Source: Lentisphaeria bacterium UBA1724
GTDB lineage: Bacteria; Verrucomicrobiota; Lentisphaeria; Oligosphaerales; Oligosphaeraceae
Length of the DNA: 8,311 nucleotides
NCBI GenBank assembly: GCA_002315885.1
Contig: DCIO01000004.1
Location: forward strand, 42,066-50,376
Reading direction: 5' to 3'
The notes under the pieces are model-generated. The model saw nothing but the letters and a program-made list of their open reading frames with translations, had not been told where the DNA came from and did no database searches. How positions within the stretch are numbered: position 1 is the stretch's first letter; the number at the start of each line of letters is the position of its first letter. Below, piece by piece: positions 1 through 6,498 of this stretch. Position numbers and translations under genes: made by a program.

Positions 1-100
1 GCTGGTCCTGGTTCTGCTGGTCCTGCTGGTCCTGCTGGTCCTGCTGGTCCTGCTGATTCTGCTGATTCTGCTGATTCTGCTGATTCTGCTGGTTCTGCTG
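1..100 (-). repeat. 9-bp tandem repeat encoding QQN/QQD tripeptides
   Basis: Read on the minus strand, ten in-frame 9-nt units run from 100 down to 11: one CAGCAGAAC, four CAGCAGAAT, four CAGCAGGAC and one CAGCAGAAC. An imperfect CAGGACCAG remnant reaches the window edge. The identical units are grouped in blocks, which points to expansion by slippage. Because the unit is three codons, copy-number change would alter protein length but not frame. Gln/Asn-rich tails after the TPR region are seen in other BatC-like proteins. The full length of the array is unknown because the window ends inside it. Confidence 0.9.
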
Positions 101-1639
101 GAATTTCTTTTTCAATTCTTCGATGCGTTTTTTGACATCTTCGGCGATCTGGAGGTTTTTCTGGATTGCGTCTTCGAGGTCTTTGTCAGCAGAACTCTGG
201 TAGTTTTGGATGGCCTCTTCAACTGTCTTTTGTGCGGCGTCCAGCTTGGGGATTGCGGCATTGGGGTCAGGGTTTTGTTCCTGTTCCAGTTGATTGCAGG
301 TTTGGTCTGCATCGCTTACCAGTGCATTTGCCAGGCAGAGACGCGCTTTGGTGTCCAGTGGTAAATTTGGCTTTTCGGCGAGGCCATTGTTTTCGATGGC
401 TTTTCGGATGCTTTCGGAGGCCTCCAGGTATTGTTCATTTGCGTAATATGCCAGTCCCAGATTGAAATCCAGGGTAGGCGGGATGTTTTTTTCTTTGAAA
501 TCATCCCTACATTGCTGGTAATGCTGGATTGCACCTTCGAAATCGCCGTTTTTGTATGCCTTGTTTCCTTCCTGGAATTCCCCTGCCTGGAGGAGTATCC
601 CGCAGAAGAGGCAAATCGTGGCGAAGTGGATGGCGCGTGGGGCGCGACCTCTGGGCAGGAGGATTGCCAGAGCGAAAAGAATCATCGCGGGCAGCAGGAA
701 GAGCTGGTATTTGGGCTGGAGGTGTTCGATGGTCTCCGCTTCGATTTGGTGCTTCTCTGCTGCATTCACCAGCTGAAGATAGACTTCCCGAAGGTCGAAG
801 TCGTTGGTGGCGACGGGGAGGTAGATGCCCCCAGGAGTGGCACCCGCCATCTCCCGCAGGGTCTCGCTGTCCAATTTCGTACGCACGGGTTCGCCGTTGT
901 AGCGAAGGACCTGCTTGCGGCCATTCTGGTCGGGCAGGGAAAGCAGGGTGCCATTCTTGTCATCGCCAATGCCGATGGCCAGCAGGCGCGTCCCGTCGGC
1001 GCCGATGGATTTGGCGGCTTCCACAGGCATGGAGTCGTGGTCCTCACCGTCTGTGATGAGGATGATGTCCCGTCCCAGACGCTGCTGTTCATCAAAGACG
1101 CCGCGCTGGACGGTACGCAGTGCGTCCCCCAGGTTTGTGCCACCGCGGGTGACCGCGTCAATGGAGAGTTCCGAAAGCATCATACGGAAGAATCCGTAGT
1201 CCTGGGTCAGGGGGCAGAGAATGGCGGAGTTTCCCGCAAATGCCACCAGCGCGACCCGGTCCCCGGAAAGTGCGCCCACGCAGTCCTGGATTTCCGCTTT
1301 GGCCCGTTCCAGACGGTTTGGACGCAGGTCCTCCGCCAGCATACTCTTGGAGACGTCCACTAGAAAGACCACGTCACGCCCCTGGCGTTGGACGGTCTCT
1401 GTGACGGGATCCCAGGCGGGTCCTGCCAGTGCCAGGATTACTAGCGCCAGTGCGATAAGGATGGCACTCCAACGGAGGAAACCGACGCCGGGAATGCGGC
1501 TGGCTTCCAGGAGATGCCGTGCGTTTGCGCCCGTGATAGCGGCGATGCGCCTGCGGTTTCGGATGGACTGAATGACCAGTAGTGCCAGCAAAGCGGGCAG
1601 AATCCACAGCCAGGTAAGATTGGAGAGGTGGGTGAACAT
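1..1639 (-). CDS. batB: BatB-BatC-type fusion: VWA domain plus TPR membrane protein (3' end cut by window edge)
   Basis: The frame is open from an ATG at 1639 to the window edge, giving 546 complete codons and no stop, so the C-terminus is missing. Residues about 10-25 and 55-73 are hydrophobic membrane segments. A VWA domain follows at about 89-290, with an intact MIDAS: D95-x-S97-x-S99 (LVDVSKS), T168 (GGTNLGD) and D197 (LITDGED). Further hydrophobic stretches lie at about 312-328 and 338-352. TPR-like helices follow from about 353 (EFQEGNKAYKNGDFEGAIQH) and again at about 390-416. The protein then becomes charged and coiled-coil-like, and from residue 514 is a QQN/QQD repeat. In Bacteroides the VWA (BatB) and TPR (BatC) parts are separate genes; here they are one. 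The start lies 4 nt after the batA stop without a clear Shine-Dalgarno, which suggests translational coupling. Family assignment is strong. Membrane topology and exact function are inference. Confidence 0.9.
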   Translation of the reverse strand, partial: MFTHLSNLTWLWILPALLALLVIQSIRNRRRIAAITGANARHLLEASRIPGVGFLRWSAILIALALVILALAGPAWDPVTETVQRQGRDVVFLVDVSKSMLAEDLRPNRLERAKAEIQDCVGALSGDRVALVAFAGNSAILCPLTQDYGFFRMMLSELSIDAVTRGGTNLGDALRTVQRGVFDEQQRLGRDIILITDGEDHDSMPVEAAKSIGADGTRLLAIGIGDDKNGTLLSLPDQNGRKQVLRYNGEPVRTKLDSETLREMAGATPGGIYLPVATNDFDLREVYLQLVNAAEKHQIEAETIEHLQPKYQLFLLPAMILFALAILLPRGRAPRAIHFATICLFCGILLQAGEFQEGNKAYKNGDFEGAIQHYQQCRDDFKEKNIPPTLDFNLGLAYYANEQYLEASESIRKAIENNGLAEKPNLPLDTKARLCLANALVSDADQTCNQLEQEQNPDPNAAIPKLDAAQKTVEEAIQNYQSSADKDLEDAIQKNLQIAEDVKKRIEELKKKFQQNQQNQQNQQNQQNQQDQQDQQDQQDQQNQDQ

Positions 1640-1643
1640 ATCG

Positions 1644-2714
1644 TTATGCAGTGCGTCTGCAAATGGTCAGTGCCAGGAGGATTGCCACCAGGGCGAAGGC
1701 GAAGCCCAGTGCCAGGAAGGGTTGGTAGAGTTCGTGGTGTGTCACGTAGCGGATGGACTCAATTTCGCTGCGTTCCAGTTGGTCGATGGTCTTGTAGATT
1801 TCCGCCAGGCTTTGTGCGTCATCGCAGGTCTGGAAAGTGCCGCCGGTTTCCATGGCCATGGCCTGGATTTCACTGGTGTCGTATTGGTTGTCGGGCAGAG
1901 AGAAAAGCCCAAGTGGCGTGCGCATTTTGGCGCCTTTGGGGGCAAGGATTGCGATGGAGTAGACTTTGATGCCGTGCTTCTTCGCCAAGGCGGCCGCCTC
2001 CGCAATGGAGTATGTGTGCGGCCCTTCGTCCTGACCATCCGTCAAAAGGATAATGACCTTCGACTGAAGGTGGTAGGAACTGGCGTCCTTTTGGTTCTGG
2101 GCCGCCAGGGTCTGCTCTGCCGCCGCCAGACGCGCTACGCCCATTGCCACCGCGTCGCCAATGGCGGTGCCGTTCTCGTCGTTGTCCTCTTCAATGAGAG
2201 AGACATTCTTCAAGGCGAATGACAGCGCGTTGTGGTCCAGGGTGAGTGGGCAGACTGTGTAGGGATAATGGGCGAATTGCACCACGCCCATCAGGTCGTT
2301 GTGACGCCCCGTCAACCCCAGTTCCTTGTCGCCCAGGACGAATTGCCGAAAGACCTCTTTCACGGTCTCCAGGCGATTCTGGCGATGCAGACCGTAATCC
2401 ATTTCTGCGCGCATGGACCCCGAGCGGTCCAGCACCATCTCGATGGCGATGCCCTCATTGCGGTCCTGGATTTGCTCCTGACCCTTTTGGGGACGTGCCA
2501 GGGCGATGACCAGAAAACACCAGGCAAGTAAAGTACTTGCAGGTAGAAGCCACTGACAGCGCATACGCAGGCTCTTGGGCAGGTCTTTCAGGAATTCGCC
2601 GGTGCCCACAGGAATTGCGGGGGTGTTCCGTTTGAGCATTTTACGTAGGAACCAATAGGCCAGTGGGAGAAGGAGTGCCAGCAGTGCCCAGGGGGTGGCA
2701 AAACGGTAGATCAT
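1644..2714 (-). CDS. batA: BatA-type VWA domain membrane protein
   Basis: This 356-residue protein has a typical BatA plan. Hydrophobic segments lie at about 8-22 and 55-73, a VWA domain at about 88-315, and a C-terminal membrane helix at about 332-352. The MIDAS metal site is complete: D96-x-S98-x-S100 (VLDRSGS), T183 (GTAIGDA) and D226 (LLTDGQD). It should therefore bind a divalent cation and a protein ligand, as VWA domains do. The ALARPQ motif just after the second helix is typical of the family. The start is well supported: AGGAGG lies 7 nt upstream, inside the preceding gene, and the ATG overlaps that gene's stop as ATGA (2711-2714). The next gene, a second VWA protein, begins 4 nt after this stop. 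Paired VWA proteins beside moxR and DUF58 genes define Bat operons, named for aerotolerance in Bacteroides. The molecular role is not settled. Confidence 0.92.
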   Translation of the reverse strand: MIYRFATPWALLALLLPLAYWFLRKMLKRNTPAIPVGTGEFLKDLPKSLRMRCQWLLPASTLLAWCFLVIALARPQKGQEQIQDRNEGIAIEMVLDRSGSMRAEMDYGLHRQNRLETVKEVFRQFVLGDKELGLTGRHNDLMGVVQFAHYPYTVCPLTLDHNALSFALKNVSLIEEDNDENGTAIGDAVAMGVARLAAAEQTLAAQNQKDASSYHLQSKVIILLTDGQDEGPHTYSIAEAAALAKKHGIKVYSIAILAPKGAKMRTPLGLFSLPDNQYDTSEIQAMAMETGGTFQTCDDAQSLAEIYKTIDQLERSEIESIRYVTHHELYQPFLALGFAFALVAILLALTICRRTA

Positions 2715-3301
2715 TTGCTTGCCTCCTGCATGTTTTCGGGATTCTCCCGGGTGTTATCCAGGAATGTCCTGCAGGATTTTGCCAATTCCTGCATATCCGC
2801 AGGCATGGAATTCACCCCCGCGAACTTGACCATGTCGCAGGCGGTAAGGAAGGTCTGCAGGAGGAGTCGGTGTTCCTTGACCATCTCGGGGGTCTCCGCC
2901 AGATACATCAGGAATTCCTCCGTGGTCAGGCGGGGCGCGGAAACTGCGAAGCGCTCTTCCAGATATTGGCGCAGAATGCCCGAGAGTCGCTGGTGGAATT
3001 GCTTGGACTCACCCCGTTCGGGAAGGCCCTCGGAAAGCAATGCCTGAAGCGCCGTGGTGGCGACTTCGTAGGGCGTGGGGGGAATTGCCAGGCGCTCCGC
3101 GCGTTTCCTACGCAACCAGAGAATCCACCAGATGACTCCGGCGAGGAGTATGAGAGCAATTAGGATAACCAGCAAGAGCTGGACAGCGGAAATGGGTTCC
3201 AGCCGCGTTTCCAGCAGCATGTAGCTGTCGTCCAATTCCACTGCGGCACAGAGTGCCAGTGCGTTGGAAAGAAAAAGAATTGGAGTGATTTTGGAAGTCA
3301 T
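2711..3301 (-). CDS. DUF4381-like small membrane protein of the Bat operon
   Basis: This 196-residue protein starts with a probable signal peptide (about 1-20, ending LALCAA). A short segment follows, then one strong membrane helix at about 38-62 ending in a basic patch (LRRKRAER). The soluble C-terminal part carries two motifs I associate with DUF4381-like proteins of MoxR/VWA operons: RQYLEERF...AP..TTEEFL at about 111-131 and L..FL.ACDMVKFA at about 147-161. These resemble small helical proteins placed between the DUF58 and batA genes in many such operons. Biochemical function is unknown, and a scaffold or adaptor for the membrane complex is only a guess. It begins 30 nt after the DUF58 stop with a weak ribosome site and overlaps batA by 4 nt, so the two are probably translationally coupled. 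The family name is from memory, not a search. Confidence 0.85.
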   Translation of the reverse strand: MTSKITPILFLSNALALCAAVELDDSYMLLETRLEPISAVQLLLVILIALILLAGVIWWILWLRRKRAERLAIPPTPYEVATTALQALLSEGLPERGESKQFHQRLSGILRQYLEERFAVSAPRLTTEEFLMYLAETPEMVKEHRLLLQTFLTACDMVKFAGVNSMPADMQELAKSCRTFLDNTRENPENMQEASK

Positions 3302-3331
3302 GTCATTTTGCCCGAGAAAAGCTGGGCATGT

Positions 3332-4210
3332 TCATCGGCGCTGTGTGCGTCGTTTCAGGAAAGCCGCCAATTCGCCAGTGCAGTCGTCTCCCAGGCTTAG
3401 TGGCAGTCGGTCCACGCCGATGCGTTTCAACCTGTCGGAGAGTCGCTGGTTGCGGAGACGGATGCGTTGGGCGTAGGCGTCACGGACGGTCTTGGACGAG
3501 GAGTCCACCAGGTATCGTTCGCCGCTTTCGGCATCCTGGAGTTCCAGGAGCCCTGCGTCGGGGAGGACCTCCAGGGATGGATCCCGAAGGGGCAGGGCGA
3601 CCACGTCGTGGCGCTGTGCCAATAGTTGCATCGGTTGCTCGAAATCACCGCAGCCCAGGAAATCCGAGAGCACGAAGACCACGGAGCGCTTTTTGAGGGC
3701 GCGTGCCAGGAAGCTCAGTGCCCCAGGCAGGTCCGTGCCACGGCCTTTCGGCTGGTATCCCAGGACTTCCCGGATGATGCGCATGGCGTGGGTGGCGCCT
3801 TTGGCAGGAGGAATGAAGCGCTCCACTTGGTCGGTGAAGAGCAAGAGCCCCACTTTGTCGCTGCTTTTCACTGCGGAGAATGCCAATGTGGCGCAGAGTT
3901 CCGCCGCCAGATCCACGATGGGCTGTTCTCCCGAACCAAATCGCCCAGAGGCAGAGCAGTCCACCACAAAAAAGACCGTGAGTTCCCGTTCTTCCTGGAA
4001 GCGCTTGATGAAGGGACGCCCCTGGCGGGCAGTGACATTCCAGTCGATGGAACGCACGTCGTCCCCCGGGAGGTATTCCCGGACTTCGTCGAACTCGATG
4101 CCCGCGCCACGGAAAGCGGATTTGAATTCCCCCGCCAGAACATCCGTGGCGTCTTTCCGGGAACGAATCTCCAGGCGACGTAATTTTTTTGTCAGATTCT
4201 CGAATTCCAT
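3332..4210 (-). CDS. DUF58 domain-containing protein
   Basis: This 292-residue protein has no obvious membrane segment and is probably cytoplasmic. The DUF58 signature spans about 35-70: G-x-G-I-E-F-D-E-V-R-E-Y-L-P-G-D-D-V-R-S-I-D-W followed by N-x-T-A-R and PFIKRF. A degenerate VWA-like fold follows. It keeps D84-x-S86-x-S88 (VVDCSAS) at the MIDAS position, and FVLSDF at about 179-184 in the place of the distal aspartate strand. DUF58 proteins almost always sit directly downstream of a moxR gene and are thought to be partners of the MoxR ATPase. Here the gap to the moxR stop is 27 nt. GGAG lies 10 nt before the ATG and supports this start. The 10-bp palindrome GAGAATTCTC (4214-4223) lies between the ribosome site and the start codon. 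Confidence 0.93.
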   Translation of the reverse strand: MEFENLTKKLRRLEIRSRKDATDVLAGEFKSAFRGAGIEFDEVREYLPGDDVRSIDWNVTARQGRPFIKRFQEERELTVFFVVDCSASGRFGSGEQPIVDLAAELCATLAFSAVKSSDKVGLLLFTDQVERFIPPAKGATHAMRIIREVLGYQPKGRGTDLPGALSFLARALKKRSVVFVLSDFLGCGDFEQPMQLLAQRHDVVALPLRDPSLEVLPDAGLLELQDAESGERYLVDSSSKTVRDAYAQRIRLRNQRLSDRLKRIGVDRLPLSLGDDCTGELAAFLKRRTQRR

Positions 4211-4237
4211 ACAGAGAATTCTCCGAGGCTATTCACC

Positions 4238-5230
4238 TTACGGCACGGGCACCGCATCCAGAAGTTGCTTGACTACTTCCTCGGGGGTGATTTCTTGGGC
4301 CTCCGCCTCGTATGTCAGCAGGACGCGGTGACGGAGGACATCCATGGCCACGCTCTTCACATCCTGGGGGGTAGTGTAGCCACGGCCCGCCAGCAATGCC
4401 TGGCCACGGGCGGCTTGGGCCAGGAAGATGGTGGCACGGGGGGAGGCACCAAAATGAATCAGCGGAAGGAGCTTCTCCAGGTGGTAGCGGTCGGGGTGAC
4501 GGGTTGCGTCCACCAGATTCACGATGTATTCCTCCACCTTGCCGTCCATGAAGATTTCGTCCAGCACTCCGCGGATACGTGCGATATCCTGTGGTGTCAT
4601 GATGGCATTGACCGGTTCGGCGGGGGCGGTGTTGGAGTGGCGTCGCAGAATCTGGAGTTCATCGCCTGTGGAAGGATAATCCACCACGACTTTGAACATG
4701 AAACGGTCCACCTGTGCTTCAGGGAGAGGATAGGTCCCTTCCTGTTCCACGGGATTCTGGGTGGCCAGCACTAGGAAGGGTTTGGGAAGGGGGTAGGTGT
4801 TCTCGCCGATGGTGACCTGGCGTTCCTGCATGGCCTCCAATAGCGCACTCTGGACTTTTGCGGGGGCGCGGTTGATTTCATCCGCCAGGATTAGATTCGC
4901 GAAGACGGGTCCCTGTTTGGTGGTGAAGTCGCCGCTCTTGGGGTTGTAGACCAGTGTGCCGATCAAGTCGGCGGGAAGCAGGTCGGGGGTGAACTGGATG
5001 CGGTGGAAGGATGCCTGGATGGTCTGTGCCAATGTGGTCACGGTCAAGGTCTTGGCGAGACCAGGTACGCCCTCCAGCAGGACGTGCTGGTTGGTCACCA
5101 GGGCGACCAACAGGCGGTTCACCAAATTGTCCTGACCAACAATTACTTTTCCGATTTCGGAACGCAGTGCCTGAAGAGCAATGGCTTCCTGGGCGGCTTT
5201 CGCACCAATCTGAGTAACATCAATTGCCAT
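4238..5230 (-). CDS. moxR: MoxR-family AAA+ ATPase
   Basis: This is a 330-residue AAA+ protein of the MoxR family, normal in length and probably cytoplasmic. Visible motifs are Walker A GVPGLAKT (54-61, K60), a Walker B strand ending LILADEIN (D117, E118), sensor 1 in LATQNP (N159), the family motif EGTYPLPEAQVDRF (164-177), and sensor 2 in GASPRA (R265). MoxR ATPases are believed to use ATP to remodel or activate VWA partners, and here it is the first gene of the VWA-encoding operon. I chose the ATG at 5230 (MAIDVTQIG) because AGGAG lies 12 nt upstream. A longer reading from a TTG at 5296 would begin inside a terminator hairpin and has no ribosome site. The gene is preceded by that terminator and a candidate promoter, so it probably heads its own transcript. 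Confidence 0.95.
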   Translation of the reverse strand: MAIDVTQIGAKAAQEAIALQALRSEIGKVIVGQDNLVNRLLVALVTNQHVLLEGVPGLAKTLTVTTLAQTIQASFHRIQFTPDLLPADLIGTLVYNPKSGDFTTKQGPVFANLILADEINRAPAKVQSALLEAMQERQVTIGENTYPLPKPFLVLATQNPVEQEGTYPLPEAQVDRFMFKVVVDYPSTGDELQILRRHSNTAPAEPVNAIMTPQDIARIRGVLDEIFMDGKVEEYIVNLVDATRHPDRYHLEKLLPLIHFGASPRATIFLAQAARGQALLAGRGYTTPQDVKSVAMDVLRHRVLLTYEAEAQEITPEEVVKQLLDAVPVP

Positions 5231-5242
5231 AAGAATTCTTTT

Positions 5243-5247
5243 CTCCT
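5243..5247 (-). promoter_or_regulatory. Ribosome binding site of moxR, decides the start
   Basis: AGGAG on the minus strand ends 12 nt before the ATG at 5230. No comparable site precedes the alternative TTG at 5296. The intervening bases contain the palindrome AAGAATTCTT (5231-5240), which directly abuts the start codon. Confidence 0.65.
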
Positions 5248-5266
5248 GTGTGTTATATGTCGTCAA

Positions 5267-5296
5267 AGCATAAAAGGAACATCTCTCTAGACACAA
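5267..5296 (-). promoter_or_regulatory. Candidate promoter of the bat operon
   Basis: On the minus strand TTGTGT (5291-5296) is followed after 18 nt by TATGCT (5267-5272), each two mismatches from the sigma-70 consensus. An alternative -10 is TATAAC at 5252-5257, but it lacks a convincing -35. The region lies between the upstream terminator and the moxR ribosome site, where a promoter is expected. This is a consensus match by eye only, and the organism's promoter consensus is unknown. Confidence 0.3.
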
Positions 5297-5323
5297 AAAG
5301 CCCCCCGGGGTTCCCAGGGGGCT
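5294..5323 (-). terminator. Rho-independent terminator after the HTH gene pair
   Basis: A GC-rich hairpin pairs AGCCCCC (5299-5305) with GGGGGCT (5317-5323) over an 11-nt loop. On the minus strand it is followed directly by TTTTT. It sits 31 nt past the stop of the second HTH gene and before moxR, so it separates the two transcripts. A plus-strand T-run at 5327-5331 also exists, but no plus-strand gene feeds it. Confidence 0.85.
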
Positions 5324-5354
5324 GCGTTTTTCTGGCTTATTTCTTCTTTGACAA

Positions 5355-5909
5355 TTATCTCTCGGGATGATATTCCGCAGATGGAGTTTCGGCGACCTCG
5401 AGAGGAATGCAGGAGACTGAGGGGATTTCCTTCGCCTGGGGATTGAGACAGCAATTCAGGATGTCATGGGCGATACTGTCCACTAGAGAATTGAGCATGC
5501 GAAGAAGCCTCTCGCTTTCACCGGGATAGCATCGGGCCACACCGTATGTCGTCCAGGCATGCTCCATTTCTGTACGGAGCCGCGTGGGGAGTTGTCGCAT
5601 AATCGTCAGAAGCGAGCAGTTCGGTTCATTTAGTCCACGAAGTTTCTCGTCATAGCAATGATTCAGAAAATTCGTCACTCTAGAGACATGGCGGCTGTGG
5701 CAAGTCCGGGAAATTCCTGTCTCCCACTTGCGAATCGTGCTCCAGTTGATTTGCATGAAATCACCCAGTTGCTGGAGACTGAGGCCTAATTCTCGGCGGA
5801 TTTGACGGAAACGCTCCCGAGTCGCCGTATTGAATTCGCCGGTGAATTGCGAGGGGACGGAGGACTTCCGTTTCGGTGGGACTACGAGAGAGAGATGTCT
5901 ATGGCTCAT
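5355..5909 (-). CDS. XRE-like helix-turn-helix protein, second paralogue of the pair
   Basis: This 184-residue protein has a basic N-terminal extension (about 1-21), then an XRE/Cro-like HTH at about 33-68: RQIRRELGLSLQQLGDFM, a turn, and the recognition helix INWSTIRKWETG. It aligns along nearly its whole length with the protein encoded just upstream. Shared features are the F-x-G start, R-x-x-x-RQ-x-R-x-x-LG, NWSTIRKWE, C-x3-H (C70, H74), YDE-x-L-x-x-LN-x-P (86-96), and a C-terminal helical part with T-x-Y...YP...RL. The start is supported by AGGAG 8 nt upstream, and its ATG overlaps the previous stop as ATGA. It is likely a DNA-binding transcription factor, made from the same transcript as its paralogue. 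No toxin, phage or enzyme domain is visible in the C-terminal half, which I do not recognise. Targets are unknown. Confidence 0.85.
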   Translation of the reverse strand: MSHRHLSLVVPPKRKSSVPSQFTGEFNTATRERFRQIRRELGLSLQQLGDFMQINWSTIRKWETGISRTCHSRHVSRVTNFLNHCYDEKLRGLNEPNCSLLTIMRQLPTRLRTEMEHAWTTYGVARCYPGESERLLRMLNSLVDSIAHDILNCCLNPQAKEIPSVSCIPLEVAETPSAEYHPER

Positions 5910-6388
5910 TGTTCGTTCTCCTGAAAAAACATGGGATTGATGACTGAGGTGTTGTTTGCCGCATAACCGATAAGCCGTTCCGCCATCTCCTGGAGAATTT
6001 CCTGGATCCCCTCGATAAGACGCTTACCCGTTGCGGGATAGTGGTCACAGAGCTTGTAGATGGTGCTGATACGTTCAATGCATTGAACCATGGGCGGAGT
6101 CCCCTTGGGATGCTGGTGCCAGGAAGGGAGGTCCGTGGGAGCATTCAATCTCGTCAATACCTCGTCGTATTCGCCAGCAATGAAACGGGCAAGGCGGTAG
6201 ATGTGCTGCTGTCTGCAGGCATGAGTCTGACCATCCTCCCACTTGCGAATCGTACTCCAGTTCACCCGCAAAATACTCGAAAGCTGCTGAAGGGTAACGC
6301 CGAGTTGGGAGCGCCGTTGTCGTAGAAATGTTCGCAATTCCGGCGTAATGATGCCACTGAATTCTGTGTGCTTTTTCTTGGATGCCAT
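5906..6388 (-). CDS. XRE-like helix-turn-helix protein, first paralogue of the pair
   Basis: This 160-residue protein has an HTH at about 19-53: FLRQRRSQLGVTLQQLSSIL, a turn, then RVNWSTIRKWEDG. A conserved C58-x3-H62 and YDEVLTRLNAP (74-84) follow, then a helical C-terminal half with YKLCDHYPATGKRL (111-124). It is a full-length paralogue of the downstream protein and overlaps it by 4 nt, so the two are probably co-translated and may form a heterodimer. I chose the ATG at 6388 (MASKKK) because GGAGG lies 8 nt upstream. An in-frame GTG at 6421 would put that ribosome site inside the gene, and an ATG at 6394 is only 2 nt from it. The leader upstream holds candidate operators, so autoregulation is likely but unproven. 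The conserved C-terminal half matches no family I can name. Confidence 0.87.
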   Translation of the reverse strand: MASKKKHTEFSGIITPELRTFLRQRRSQLGVTLQQLSSILRVNWSTIRKWEDGQTHACRQQHIYRLARFIAGEYDEVLTRLNAPTDLPSWHQHPKGTPPMVQCIERISTIYKLCDHYPATGKRLIEGIQEILQEMAERLIGYAANNTSVINPMFFQENEQ

Positions 6389-6396
6389 TGTCATAA

Positions 6397-6401
6397 CCTC
6401 C
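6397..6401 (-). promoter_or_regulatory. Ribosome binding site of the first HTH gene, decides the start
   Basis: GGAGG on the minus strand lies 8 nt before the ATG at 6388, an ideal distance. It excludes the longer in-frame reading that would begin at the GTG at 6421. Confidence 0.8.
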
Positions 6402-6431
6402 GTTTTGGATTGGTAACGCACTTCTCGTTGT

Positions 6432-6450
6432 TTTCCAGAACATCTGGAAA
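6432..6450. promoter_or_regulatory. Candidate operator: perfect 19-bp dyad TTTCCAGA-ACA-TCTGGAAA
   Basis: Two perfect 8-bp inverted arms flank a 3-bp centre, the geometry expected for a dimeric HTH repressor. The dyad lies 44-62 nt upstream of the first HTH gene's ATG. It starts 5 bp downstream of the candidate -10, so it would cover the transcription start. Autoregulation by one or both HTH proteins is the simplest reading. Binding is inferred, not shown. Confidence 0.5.
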
Positions 6451-6455
6451 TGACA

Positions 6456-6482
6456 AGAATATATGACGGAAATATCTGACAA
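6456..6482 (-). promoter_or_regulatory. Candidate promoter of the HTH gene pair
   Basis: On the minus strand TTGTCA (6477-6482, one mismatch to TTGACA) is followed after 15 nt by TATTCT (6456-6461). An overlapping TATATT (6458-6463) is a better -10 but only 13 nt away. The spacing is shorter than ideal, so this is tentative. Its position between the leader repeats and just before the 6432-6450 dyad is suggestive. Confidence 0.35.
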
Positions 6483-6498
6483 TAAAGGAATTCCTACG

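Noticed and set aside
1..100. CRISPR-like or non-coding tandem array
   Set aside because: The units are 9 bp, contiguous and in frame with the VWA-TPR gene, with no spacers. They are coding low-complexity sequence.
431..1363. 310-codon open frame on the plus strand
   Set aside because: It lies opposite the VWA-TPR gene, its protein shows no domain, and the minus strand has clear MIDAS and TPR motifs throughout. It is an antisense shadow.
1572..2222. 216-codon open frame on the plus strand
   Set aside because: It is antisense to batA, with no recognisable motifs and no ribosome site. The batA frame is fully conserved on the other strand.
424..2762. Many CCAGG pentamers on the plus strand (about nineteen by eye)
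   Set aside because: Most arise from Leu codon CTG followed by G-starting codons on the coding strand. I see no spacing or skew pattern needing another explanation.
3492..4331. 279-codon open frame on the plus strand
   Set aside because: Ser/Arg-rich translation antisense to the DUF58 gene. The DUF58 signature on the minus strand explains the region.
5231..5296. N-terminal extension of moxR from a TTG codon
   Set aside because: It would start in the terminator hairpin, lacks a ribosome site and adds residues not typical of MoxR. The ATG at 5230 has AGGAG upstream.
5355..6388. Toxin-antitoxin or phage regulator interpretation of the HTH pair
   Set aside because: Both members are HTH paralogues. 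No toxin fold, integrase, phage gene or attachment repeat is visible nearby.
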